Shown here: in pieces, positions 1-7,384 of the stretch | Layout of the letters: each line of letters opens with the position of its first letter | Numbering within the stretch: position 1 is the first letter of the stretch | DNA from: Lentimicrobium sp. | GTDB lineage: Bacteria > Bacteroidota > Bacteroidia > Bacteroidales > Lentimicrobiaceae | Assembly (NCBI GenBank): GCA_019429275.1 | Contig: JAHYJC010000001.1 | Coordinates: forward strand, 1-64,000 | Reading direction: 5' to 3' | Length of the DNA: 64,000 nt | The notes under the pieces: generated by a model | Told to the model about the DNA's origin: nothing | The model's input: the letters and a program-made list of their open reading frames with translations, nothing else | The model's database searches: none | Position numbers and translations under genes: made by a program

Positions 1-111
1 GTCGCGAAGTTCATCGGTCTGCATACCATCTATGCCTCCGGCTCCCTTATTGGCAGTAACCTGCTTTAAGGCTCTTGTAACATTACGAATGTCTAATATT
101 TCTTCAAGCAT
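1..111 (-). CDS. ltrA: Group II intron reverse transcriptase/maturase, N-terminal fragment
   Basis: The first 37 codons of an open frame begin with ATG at 111 and leave the window without a stop. The peptide opens MLEEILDIRNV and continues with the ANKGAGGIDGM block. That block is the hallmark N-terminal RT-0 region of intron-encoded reverse transcriptases, which splice the intron RNA as a maturase and copy it into DNA during retrohoming. A GGAAG-like ribosome site lies about 20 bases upstream. The ORF sits inside the intron, as expected for a domain IV reading frame. The fragment is too short to tell whether the whole gene is intact. Confidence 0.85.
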   Translation of the reverse strand, partial: MLEEILDIRNVTRALKQVTANKGAGGIDGMQTDELRD

Positions 112-730
112 ATTACTTAAAAAAAAACTTCCTACTGGCGTTTGTCCTTAGTGGTTGTGTGGCTTGGCTCAACTCCTCCCATGTTCTATTTTAAGCTTCC
201 GGCCTATCTTCACATGGGCAGTTCTCTAAAGTGTTTCGGCTGTTATCGCTTTTGCCATAAATCCAAATAATTCCTTAGCCTTTCTAACATTCAGTCCTTC
301 GTCCTTCTGTGAGGCTTCTCCGTTTTTTTTCTTTTTCGAAGCTCGTTTCAGGCTTACTATGACCTCTGCTGACTTCTGGTGCTACCATAATGTTATTCTT
401 AGTCTAACATATGTTCCTACTTCGGCACTCGCACGTACCTCCGTCAGTTTAACCCCAGATCTCTCAGGGTAAGTATATCCGCTTTCAGTCCATGTCACCT
501 CTACATTTACGCCCTGATGCTCTGCACAGTAATTGGGCTTTTGCTTGTTTTGCAGCATCACCCACAGCAGACCGCCTTATATGTAGTTTCTGTTCGTAGG
601 TGCAGACTTTTGCCGCCAGCTTCCTTCAGATTCCATCTCGCGATGGACACCCTTGCTCTTGGCTAACACTCCTTACTGTGAAGCGTGTTCGGGACTTACA
701 CCCTATAGCTGATATACATGCCTGACGCAC
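1..730 (-). mobile_element. Group II intron, 5' portion (truncated by window edge)
   Basis: Read on the minus strand, the element opens at 730 with GTGCG, the usual 5' end of a bacterial group II intron. About 620 bases of structured, non-coding domain I-IV type sequence follow, including a GGGTGTAAGTCCC stretch typical of domain I. The intron-encoded reverse transcriptase then starts at 111 and runs off the window. Domains V and VI and the 3' end lie outside. The 5' splice point directly abuts the T-run of a rho-independent terminator, which is the known target habit of class C (IIC) introns. The class assignment is therefore an inference from target and 5' sequence, not from a folded structure. 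Confidence 0.85.
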
Positions 731-753
731 AAAAAAAGCGGCCTAAAGCCGCT
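731..753 (-). terminator. Rho-independent terminator of the receiver gene; intron target
   Basis: A perfect 6-bp stem (AGCGGC/GCCGCT, 737-742 with 748-753) with a 5-base loop is followed on the minus strand by seven T residues (737-731). It lies 55 bases after the stop of the receiver-domain gene. The group II intron begins at the very next base. Confidence 0.85.
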
Positions 754-808
754 CTGCAAGAATTTTAAATTGTTTGTACACTTTTAGTTTTCTGTAAGCA
801 GTTCATTT

Positions 809-1294
809 TCAGGAATTTTCATTTTTCTCGGCAGGCACGCCGGCTCCCAGAAAAACACTGAGTTTTTCTAACAGAAGATTTTTATCTATTGGCTTTGAAA
901 TATAGTCAATACAACCAGAAGCATAACAAAGCTCTACTTCATTATCATGAACATAAGCTGTTTGGGCAATTACCGGCAATCCCGGCCTGATGCTGTGAAT
1001 GGCGACAGTAGCTTCAAAACCATTGATGCCAGGCATGTTGATATCCATCAGGATAACATCTATTTCTTTGTGCTCTCTGACAAGGTTGATAGCTTCCTGA
1101 CCGGATGAAGCCCAGAGAATTGAAGCCGAAGTGTGACGTAAAATGGTTTTCAGGTAAAGAAAACTGCAATCTGTATCTTCAGCTATAAGAATGGTTTTAC
1201 CGGACCAATCATAAATTTTACCCTTGTTGTAACCTGAAAAATCCGTAAAAAGAAGTTCTCTCATTGTAGTTTGATTATCGCAGAATGACCTCAA
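809..1294 (-). CDS. Stand-alone response-regulator receiver protein
   Basis: This 161-residue protein is essentially one CheY-like receiver domain (about residues 33-150) with no DNA-binding or enzymatic output domain. The acidic pocket is visible as ILIAEDTD. The phosphoacceptor Asp is in VILMDINMPG, the switch Thr/Tyr region is IAQTAY, and the conserved Lys is in ISKPID. It should take a phosphate from a histidine kinase and signal by protein contact. Its receiver closely resembles the one at the end of the hybrid kinase at 2888-5098 (both share the IAQTAY, GC.(N/D)YI and KPID blocks), so the two may act together. A second in-frame ATG at 1264 is an equally possible start. It is followed by a strong terminator and then by the group II intron. 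Confidence 0.85.
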   Translation of the reverse strand: MRSFCDNQTTMRELLFTDFSGYNKGKIYDWSGKTILIAEDTDCSFLYLKTILRHTSASILWASSGQEAINLVREHKEIDVILMDINMPGINGFEATVAIHSIRPGLPVIAQTAYVHDNEVELCYASGCIDYISKPIDKNLLLEKLSVFLGAGVPAEKNENS

Positions 1295-1703
1295 TCTGCC
1301 AATTTATAACATTTCTTTTGGTAAGGTTACAGGTTTATCCCTGAATTATCAAAAAGTAATCCAAGAATGAATGATTTTTTAAGAAAAATACGATTTAATA
1401 CTAAAATACAAAATTATAGGGATATATTACACTATATATCAACGTATTAGACAGATTCAATTCATAATATTGTTTTTACTTACATGCGATAATGAAAATA
1501 AATTAAAATATTAATTCCTAATTTAAAATAAATCATTCGCTTACTAATGGAAAAATAAAAGCCTTAAGCGAAAATTCGTGATCCAATATACTTTTAAATC
1601 AAACCTGAGGTAAATGAGAATAACCCTATATACCTGTATAACAATATGATATAATCATATTTTATTCATTTTTCACATCATTATGAATAAAACTAAATTT
1701 ATT
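1295..1703. other. Non-coding AT-rich gap
   Basis: About 400 bases between the receiver gene and the tRNA promoter. I see no credible reading frame, only AT-rich sequence that must hold the upstream region of the minus-strand receiver gene. Confidence 0.6.
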
Positions 1704-1711
1704 TAACTTTG
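1704..1711 (+). promoter_or_regulatory. Bacteroidota -7 promoter box for tRNA-Arg
   Basis: TAACTTTG matches the TAnnTTTG -7 consensus of this phylum exactly. It lies about 65 bases before the mature tRNA. No clear -33 TTG is seen at the usual spacing. Confidence 0.55.
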
Positions 1712-1775
1712 CACCCGCAAAACAAGATGCATCGAACCCACTTAGGTTTATTGTTTCAGGGCTTTTTGCAGAACG

Positions 1776-1849
1776 GGTCCGGTAGCTCAGTTGGATAGAG
1801 CAGCAGCCTTCTAAGCTGCGGGTCAGGCGTTCGAGTCGCCTCCGGATCA
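1776..1849 (+). tRNA. tRNA-Arg(TCT)
   Basis: A complete 74-base cloverleaf is visible. The acceptor stem is GGTCCGG/CCGGATC (one G-T pair), the D stem GCTC/GAGC, the anticodon stem GCAGC/GCTGC and the T stem AGGCG/CGCCT, with TTCGAGT as the T loop. The anticodon loop CTTCTAA gives anticodon TCT, so it decodes AGA and possibly AGG. The discriminator base is A and CCA is not encoded. The gene stands alone. Confidence 0.97.
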
Positions 1850-1863
1850 CAAATTCTCAACAT

Positions 1864-1902
1864 AACCGCTTGTAAACTAACACTTTACAAACGGTTATTT
1901 TA
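1864..1902 (+). terminator. Terminator after tRNA-Arg
   Basis: An inverted repeat (AACCGCTTGTAAA with TTTACAAACGGTT, one mismatch) with a short loop is followed by a T-rich tail (TATTTTATTTT), 15 bases after the tRNA. Confidence 0.75.
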
Positions 1903-1907
1903 TTTTG

Positions 1908-2228
1908 CAGACACTCCAAAATGCAGATTTAGCAAATCAGCCCCGCCGTATTTCCTGACTCAGGGCTGATATTTACCAAAGAAACCAAATACCTTCTTTC
2001 TTCTTTTAATTGCCTCTTTTTGAATACTATTTTTTAAGAAAAGTTTATACAATTTGTAGATATTCAGCTACGAAAAATATCTGCATTATAAGGCAACAAA
2101 ACATCCAATCTTTTTGAATATCATTATATCTTAAACATGTGAAAAAAAACATTTTTGGGGCAGCCGAAGATTTTCAGGAAGGAGAAATAAAATAACAATT
2201 TAGATAAATGCCCCGGGTGTGTCAATAA
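1908..2228. other. Non-coding gap with one hairpin
   Basis: No gene is seen. The only structure is a perfect 8-bp inverted repeat, ATCAGCCC (1936-1943) with GGGCTGAT (1963-1970), with a 19-base loop and no T-run. The rest is AT-rich. Confidence 0.5.
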
Positions 2229-2708
2229 TTACTTTTGATTCATGAGTTTTTGAGCCCAATTTTTTGCCCTGTCTATTTCACCTGGTGAAACGGGGCCTTC
2301 CGTATCGTCCACAAAAAAACCTTTGGTCGGAGCAATCAATTCAACTCCTTTGGCTTTCAGTTTTCTGGCAAGGGGTTCGGCTGCATATCCAAAAATCCAA
2401 ACAATTAAATTCAGAAATTTATTGTTGACCATTTTTAGATCTATCCGGGTATAAAAAGCAGCCACTTTAATGCCTTTTAAACTTCCAGGAGGAAGGCTTT
2501 GAATAAACGCAAGAGTTTTGGGTAATGGCCTGTACTATTGGGTGGGCGAACCAATCACCATCATATCATAATTTTTCAAATCATCAGGCTTCACTTTTTC
2601 GGGTTGCATTGCCACAGAATCTCCTGATGAAATTAAAGCATCGCGAATGGCAAATGCTATTCTTTCGGTATTACTGAAAACTGATTCATAAATAACAAGT
2701 GATTTTAT
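2229..2708 (-). pseudogene. Flavodoxin-family protein, broken
   Basis: A single continuous frame encodes a flavodoxin-like fold. It starts KSLVIYESVFSNTERIA (the FMN phosphate-binding loop) and has the MMVIGSPTQ segment, then ends with a 78-codon C-terminal part. Two lesions are visible. The codon where the start Met is expected (2708-2706) is ATA rather than ATG, and no other ATG lies before an upstream stop. An in-frame TAG at 2537-2535 follows GSPTQ. There are no frameshifts, and codons on both sides still read as sensible protein, so the decay looks recent. An intact copy would be a small FMN electron-transfer or oxidoreductase protein. Only the C-terminal 78 codons (ATG at 2465) could still be translated. 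Confidence 0.8.
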
Positions 2709-2887
2709 GCAAGTGCTTACTTTTCAATATTCAGTTTCTAATAATCCCAGGGCTTTAATTGTAATGATGTGCTTTCAGCATGTTGATAAACTCAGTTGGA
2801 AAACAATTCTTTATGAACTCCAGCAGCCGATAAAAATCAAAAAAACAATACTTAAACATTAAATCCTGCTTTCATATAATAGAATTT

Positions 2888-5098
2888 TCAATTATTCAGG
2901 ATACGATCTGCATACTTTCCGATTAAGGCCAACAATTTCTTCCTGTCAATGGGCTTTGTGATGTAATTATTGCAACCTGACTGAATTGCCTTTTCATTGT
3001 CTTCCTGGTTTGCGTAAGCTGTTTGTGCAATAATAATAACCTCATTATTAAAGGTTCTGATTTGCCGTGTAGCTTCCAGACCATTGAGTTCCGGCATTTT
3101 TATATCAACCAGTATGAGGTTAATTCCCGGGGTTTTACGCATTAATTCAACCAACTCCACACCATTTGTCACCGTTAAGATTTCAACTGCCATGGGTCTG
3201 ATCATCCTTGAAATCAGGTTAAGGCCTATTTCATCATCATCGGCAATGACTACTTTTAATCTGCCCTTCAGAGATTCTAAAGCTGAAATTCCAGTCCCTG
3301 AAGTACTCTTGATTTTGGTTTCATCACAACTATTATGAAAAGGAATTGTAAAAATAAAATCAGTTCCTTTGCCTTCTTCAGAGTTTAGTTCAATTTTTCC
3401 ACCAAGCAATTCGACATAGGCTTTGGAAATGGCCAATCCAAGCCCGGCACCTTCATAAGTGCGAGAATTATTTGATTCAACCTGCACAAACCGATCAAAA
3501 ATAGTTTTATGCTTTGCTGTTGGTATTCCTATTCCTTCGTCCCTGACAAAAAACTCCAGAAAACTGCCTCTAATTTTATATCCAAATTCTATTTTGCCTT
3601 TATTGGTATATTTCATGGCATTTTTTAACAGATTGGTCAAAATGGCAATCACCTTTTCCTTGTCAGAACTAATGATGGAATCTCCATTCTGAAAAGCCTT
3701 ATAACATAACAACTGCAGTCCTTTTGATTCTGCTTCACTTTTGAAGAAATTATAAAGAAAATCGAGTTGATCGTTCAGGCTGAATGAAGTAATTTTTAAT
3801 GTAACAAGTTTGGATTCAACTTTCGAAATATCAATCAGGTCGTTGATAATGTTGAGCATTCTTACTCCGCTCATTCTGATTAGGTTTATGTATTCCCGGG
3901 TCTGAAAATCCGAAAGTCCGGGTTCCTTTAAAAGTTCGGCAAATCCAAGAATTCCATTCATGGGAGTTCTTATTTCATGACTCATATTTGCAAGAAAAGC
4001 AGATTTAAGCCTTTCGCTTTCTTCGGCTTTTTCTTTTGCAATGATCACTTCTGAATTTACTTTAAGTAAGGTTGCATTCTGTATTTTAATGATTTTATTT
4101 TTTTTAATCATTTGTTGTTCATGTTGCTTTCTGCTTGTCAAATCAACCCCAACAGCTGACAATCCATTTACTTCTCCAGTTTCATCTCTCAGTAAAATAT
4201 AAGCCCAGGCAACATACACAATACCGCCCTTTTTCTTTAAAATACCATTCTCAAAATAAAAATTACTCTCTTCTTTCCTGGTAAAATTTTTAAAAAGAGT
4301 CCGGTGTTTTAATCGTTGATCAGGTAATATTAATACATCGATGAAATTTCCACCTTCCAATTCATCAAATGTATAACCGGTTCTTTTCAAAAAACTCTCG
4401 TTACAGAATGTAATTCGTCCTTCAATATCGAGCATTACAGATAAGAAATTGGAACTTTTGAGGATTTCAGAAAATCTTCTTTCAAATTCAATCAACTTGT
4501 CTTTGGCGTTTCTGTTTAACCAGCTTTCGTAATGTTTTAACATCAATCTGCCTAACAATACGGTTGCAGGGGTATAAATGAAGATCAGGGGCAGAATCAA
4601 AGCTCTGCGCATTGTTGCTGAAAGCTCCTCAGGGAGCAGAAAGGTGCAGAAAAGCATCACAAGGTGGATAAGAAAACCAAGCGCAAGCAATTCAGAAATA
4701 CTGTTTTTTGTATTCCAGCCAGGCCTTGTAATTCTCCATGCTATGCCAATGGTACCGGAAGAAAAAATCGTGGCTATACCCATCCATACCCCATCTCCAC
4801 CCATTTGCCATCTGAAAGCAATATCTAATACCATTGCAAAAATGGTAGGAATTCCTCCGAAAAAGAGGCCTGAAATTCCCAACATTACAGTCCTGGTGTC
4901 AAAAACAACTCCCGGCACCAGTTGCCAGGGCAGGAGCATAAGTACAATTCCAATCCCGCCAATAATTGCACCTATCGCAAGTTTAACCACAAGACTCCGC
5001 TTTCCACGATAATTTATCCAAAAATTATCATAAAGCATACTGAAAGATAGTAAAACTGAGGTATTCAGCAGGAGTCCGGTAATAAAGGAACCCATCAT
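2888..5098 (-). CDS. Hybrid sensor histidine kinase with 5TM-LytS sensor, PAS and receiver
   Basis: This 736-residue membrane kinase has, in order: a multi-pass N-terminal region of the 5TMR-LYT type (about 1-190; note the VVFDTRTVMLGISGLFFGG segment), a PAS domain (about 205-325), a coiled linker, a HisKA dimerisation domain with phospho-acceptor His374 in NMSHEIRTPMNG, a HATPase domain (N493, DEGIGIP and GAGLGLAISK boxes) and a C-terminal receiver with Asp665 in LVDIKMPELNG. All catalytic motifs look intact. It should sense an envelope or cytoplasmic cue and pass phosphate from His to its own receiver. No phosphotransfer protein or DNA-binding partner is adjacent. The stand-alone receiver at 809-1294 is the nearest candidate partner. 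Confidence 0.92.
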   Translation of the reverse strand: MMGSFITGLLLNTSVLLSFSMLYDNFWINYRGKRSLVVKLAIGAIIGGIGIVLMLLPWQLVPGVVFDTRTVMLGISGLFFGGIPTIFAMVLDIAFRWQMGGDGVWMGIATIFSSGTIGIAWRITRPGWNTKNSISELLALGFLIHLVMLFCTFLLPEELSATMRRALILPLIFIYTPATVLLGRLMLKHYESWLNRNAKDKLIEFERRFSEILKSSNFLSVMLDIEGRITFCNESFLKRTGYTFDELEGGNFIDVLILPDQRLKHRTLFKNFTRKEESNFYFENGILKKKGGIVYVAWAYILLRDETGEVNGLSAVGVDLTSRKQHEQQMIKKNKIIKIQNATLLKVNSEVIIAKEKAEESERLKSAFLANMSHEIRTPMNGILGFAELLKEPGLSDFQTREYINLIRMSGVRMLNIINDLIDISKVESKLVTLKITSFSLNDQLDFLYNFFKSEAESKGLQLLCYKAFQNGDSIISSDKEKVIAILTNLLKNAMKYTNKGKIEFGYKIRGSFLEFFVRDEGIGIPTAKHKTIFDRFVQVESNNSRTYEGAGLGLAISKAYVELLGGKIELNSEEGKGTDFIFTIPFHNSCDETKIKSTSGTGISALESLKGRLKVVIADDDEIGLNLISRMIRPMAVEILTVTNGVELVELMRKTPGINLILVDIKMPELNGLEATRQIRTFNNEVIIIAQTAYANQEDNEKAIQSGCNNYITKPIDRKKLLALIGKYADRILNN

Positions 5099-5234
5099 AG
5101 GATGCGTTGATATTTTAGTTTGAAATGTGTTTGGGAATGCTAATATACATAATTTTAAAAGTTCGGATCACTTTTTTAAAATCCAGGCTTAGACACTAGT
5201 CAAATTATAAACTTTTAAAATCAATTTTGGCTGA

Positions 5235-5798
5235 TTAATTAACAGCTTTCCATTTTCGATATTCCTCCACCAAACTAACAGAAGTCTCATCAGGTGAACT
5301 AACGGAAGTTGTTACAGTCATTTTCCTGGTTCCAGCAGGCCAGAAAACCACGGGCATATAATCATTTCCGTAAGATCCGTTTGAGCTGACATAGGTCTCA
5401 GAATCAAAGGCTGCACTAATACTCATCATCATAGGGCTGTTTTTATCATATTGATAGAGCCTGGCTGCAGAAAGGGATGGAAAATCGAGAGTTACTTCTC
5501 CGCAAAGTTGTCCGTCCTGCTCGTAAAGACGCGTTTTGATATTGGTAGCCCCCGGAAAGTCCTGCTCTATCTGATCGCCATCTATATAACGTTCCAGAAT
5601 TTCACCAAAATCTTCTGCTGAAACATCATTGTCCTCATCCTTCACCGAAATGATATTGATGTAACGAATGGTAAGTTTTCCTGAGTTTTCACCTGTCAGT
5701 TCAAAGGTGTATTCTTTTTTTTCCACGGTAAGACAGGAACTCAACAATAGAATTAACAGCGAAAAAATAAAAAATCTAGAGTATACCGGAGCTTTCAT
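5235..5798 (-). CDS. Hypothetical lipoprotein
   Basis: Starting at the ATG at 5798, the product begins MKAPVYSRFFIFSLLILLL and has the lipobox LLSSC, so it should be exported and lipid-anchored (about 187 residues). A longer frame back to 5861 is open but would bury this signal peptide. The mature part is mostly beta-strand-like, with an acidic stretch (KDEDNDVSAEDF) and no recognised motif. I cannot assign a function. It stands alone between the hybrid kinase and the divergent vitamin-salvage cluster. A TATCTTTG -7 box at 5830-5823 supports the shorter start. Confidence 0.75.
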   Translation of the reverse strand: MKAPVYSRFFIFSLLILLLSSCLTVEKKEYTFELTGENSGKLTIRYINIISVKDEDNDVSAEDFGEILERYIDGDQIEQDFPGATNIKTRLYEQDGQLCGEVTLDFPSLSAARLYQYDKNSPMMMSISAAFDSETYVSSNGSYGNDYMPVVFWPAGTRKMTVTTSVSSPDETSVSLVEEYRKWKAVN

Positions 5799-5822
5799 AT
5801 TTTTGCAAGTTAGTTTTGCATT

Positions 5823-5830
5823 CAAAGATA
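5823..5830 (-). promoter_or_regulatory. -7 box for the lipoprotein gene
   Basis: TATCTTTG on the minus strand fits TAnnTTTG exactly and sits 25 bases before the ATG at 5798. A second, weaker TAACTTGC lies at 5812-5805, almost touching that ATG. Confidence 0.45.
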
Positions 5831-5849
5831 AATCAATTCTGAATACCTG

Positions 5850-5857
5850 TACCTTTG
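5850..5857 (+). promoter_or_regulatory. -7 box for the YkoF-like gene
   Basis: TACCTTTG fits TAnnTTTG exactly, 35 bases before the ATG at 5893. It lies back to back with the divergent minus-strand -7 box at 5823-5830. Confidence 0.55.
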
Positions 5858-5892
5858 TCATGAATTCATAAAAAAATACAAGCAGAATTATA

Positions 5893-6138
5893 ATGAAAAT
5901 CTCAGTTGAAATTAGCTATTATCCTCTTAATGAGAGATATAAAACTCCAATAAAAAATTTTATTGCTGCACTAAACGAAAACAAAAACCTGGTAATACGC
6001 ACAAATACAATGGCAACCCAGATTTTTGGAGAATTTGATGAAGTAATGTTCACCATTCAAAAATGCATGAAGCAAGCTTTTGAATTACCGCATTCGGTTT
6101 TTGTAATGAAAATAATCAATGCTGATCTTCAGGAATGA
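5893..6138 (+). CDS. Small YkoF/MTH1187-like thiamine-binding-family protein
   Basis: The 81-residue protein (MKISVEISYYPL... ending IINADLQE) has the length and layout of a single ferredoxin-like domain of the YkoF/MTH1187 family. That layout is an N-terminal strand with a YPL turn, a helix rich in Asn/Lys, then a NTMATQIFGEFDEVM segment and a final helix and strand. In that family, members bind thiamine or its hydroxymethylpyrimidine part and accompany thiamine salvage. There is no signal peptide, so it is cytoplasmic. The family call is from pattern only. It precedes a PnuC-type transporter and a NadR-type kinase, which fits vitamin salvage. A 104-base gap separates it from the transporter. 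Confidence 0.6.
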   Translation: MKISVEISYYPLNERYKTPIKNFIAALNENKNLVIRTNTMATQIFGEFDEVMFTIQKCMKQAFELPHSVFVMKIINADLQE

Positions 6139-6242
6139 AACCGGGATTTTCTCATCATATTATTCTTAATTATCTGAAAATTAAATTATTCACATTACTA
6201 GTTTCTAAAAATCATAATGTGTCCTTTTAATAATAGACTTTG

Positions 6243-6878
6243 ATGGCAGAATTCTGGGATATTTTCATTTCAAATTTAATGGACACTACCTGGCTTGAAG
6301 CTATCGCAGTGGTGCTGGGTATTGCCAGTGTTTGGTATGCGCGTCGTGAAAATATTCTGGTTTACCCAACCGGAATAATCAGTGTATTAATCTACGTTTA
6401 TATTTGCTTTTATACCAGATTATACGCTGATGCCGGAATTAATTTTTTCTATTTTCTGGTGAGTGTTTACGGATGGTATAACTGGGTCAGAGGATCAGTT
6501 GAAAAAGGAAAGCTTGAAATTTCGGTCAACAATATCCGGCAACAAATTTCCGGAATTGGTTTCATTTTCATTTCATATTGGGCTATCATCGGACTTATCT
6601 GGATATTTAACCGGGACGATATGGTTTATATGCATTCCTATGTTCCATGGGTGGATGCTTTTACCACATCTATCTTCATTGTCGGAATGATACTAATGGC
6701 CCGTAAAAAAGTTGAAAACTGGGTTTACTGGATCATTGGTAATATCATTTCAATTCCACTGTATTTTACCAAAGGACTTGTATTTACTAGTTTTCAATAC
6801 CTGGTTTTTTTGATTATTGCGATTTTTGGATACGTTGAATGGAGAAAACGATGGGCCTTGAGTCAAAAAGCGCTCTAA
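6243..6878 (+). CDS. pnuC: PnuC-family vitamin (nicotinamide riboside or thiamine) transporter
   Basis: About 211 residues with seven or so hydrophobic segments. It carries PnuC-family marks such as WLEAIAVVLGIASVWYARRENI at the start, YPTGIISVLIYV, and the SVYGWYNWVRG helix end. PnuC proteins let a vitamin diffuse through the inner membrane, and trapping by phosphorylation drives net uptake. The following gene overlaps it and encodes a NadR-type kinase, which argues for nicotinamide riboside. The preceding YkoF-like gene argues for thiamine (PnuT). The ATG at 6243 is preferred over the TTG at 6240. No TPP-riboswitch hallmark was seen upstream. Confidence 0.85.
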   Translation: MAEFWDIFISNLMDTTWLEAIAVVLGIASVWYARRENILVYPTGIISVLIYVYICFYTRLYADAGINFFYFLVSVYGWYNWVRGSVEKGKLEISVNNIRQQISGIGFIFISYWAIIGLIWIFNRDDMVYMHSYVPWVDAFTTSIFIVGMILMARKKVENWVYWIIGNIISIPLYFTKGLVFTSFQYLVFLIIAIFGYVEWRKRWALSQKAL

Positions 6879-7384
6879 AACGCATTGCCATCACAGGCCC
6901 TGAATCAACAGGAAAATCATGGCTGGCAAAAAAACTGGCGGTCCATTTTAATGAACCCTGGGTGCCGGAATATGCACGCTTTTATATGGAAGCCAAAGGA
7001 AATCAATATGACTTTAATGATATACTGACCATTTCACAAGGACAGTTTCTTGCAGAAGAAAGAATTGTAAAAAAAGCCTGTAAGTATCTATTTTGTGATA
7101 CCGATTTTCTGGTTACCCGGATATGGTGTTTGTTTAAGTATGGAGAATCACATCCATGGATTGATTTTATGGCAGGCAACCACTTGTATTATCATTATCT
7201 GCTCTGCAACACCGATTTGCCCTGGGAACCTGATGCAATGCGTGAGCACCCTGGTCAACGCGAAGAACTTTTCGAAATGTATGAAAATGAACTAAAAACC
7301 AGACGACTACCTTACAGTATTATTTCAGGAAATGGAGAGGATCGTTTAAATGCCGCCTTAGAAATCATTAACCGCTATAAATAA
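6851..7384 (+). CDS. nadR: NadR-like ribosylnicotinamide kinase (AAA_28 ATPase)
   Basis: This is a P-loop kinase of about 177 residues, matching the C-terminal kinase domain of NadR without the N-terminal repressor and adenylyltransferase domains. The Walker A motif is ITGPESTGKSW, followed by the family's PEYAR motif. The enzyme would phosphorylate nicotinamide riboside to NMN and so trap what PnuC imports. The gene overlaps the end of the transporter gene by 28 bases (ATG at 6851; an ATG at 6839 is also open) and ends in a TAATG overlap with the next gene, so the three are surely co-transcribed. A different nucleoside-like substrate cannot be excluded. Confidence 0.85.
   Translation: MGLESKSALKRIAITGPESTGKSWLAKKLAVHFNEPWVPEYARFYMEAKGNQYDFNDILTISQGQFLAEERIVKKACKYLFCDTDFLVTRIWCLFKYGESHPWIDFMAGNHLYYHYLLCNTDLPWEPDAMREHPGQREELFEMYENELKTRRLPYSIISGNGEDRLNAALEIINRYK

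Noticed and set aside
1662-1850. A 62-codon minus-strand open frame over the tRNA
   Set aside because: It is the reverse strand of tRNA-Arg and its leader, with no protein-like composition.
3084-5012. Plus-strand frames opposite the hybrid kinase
   Set aside because: Shadow frames of the kinase; no signal, motif or promoter supports them.
6139-6242. TPP or other riboswitch before the PnuC gene
   Set aside because: The CTGAGA/ACCTGAT-type TPP hallmarks are not present in the gap.
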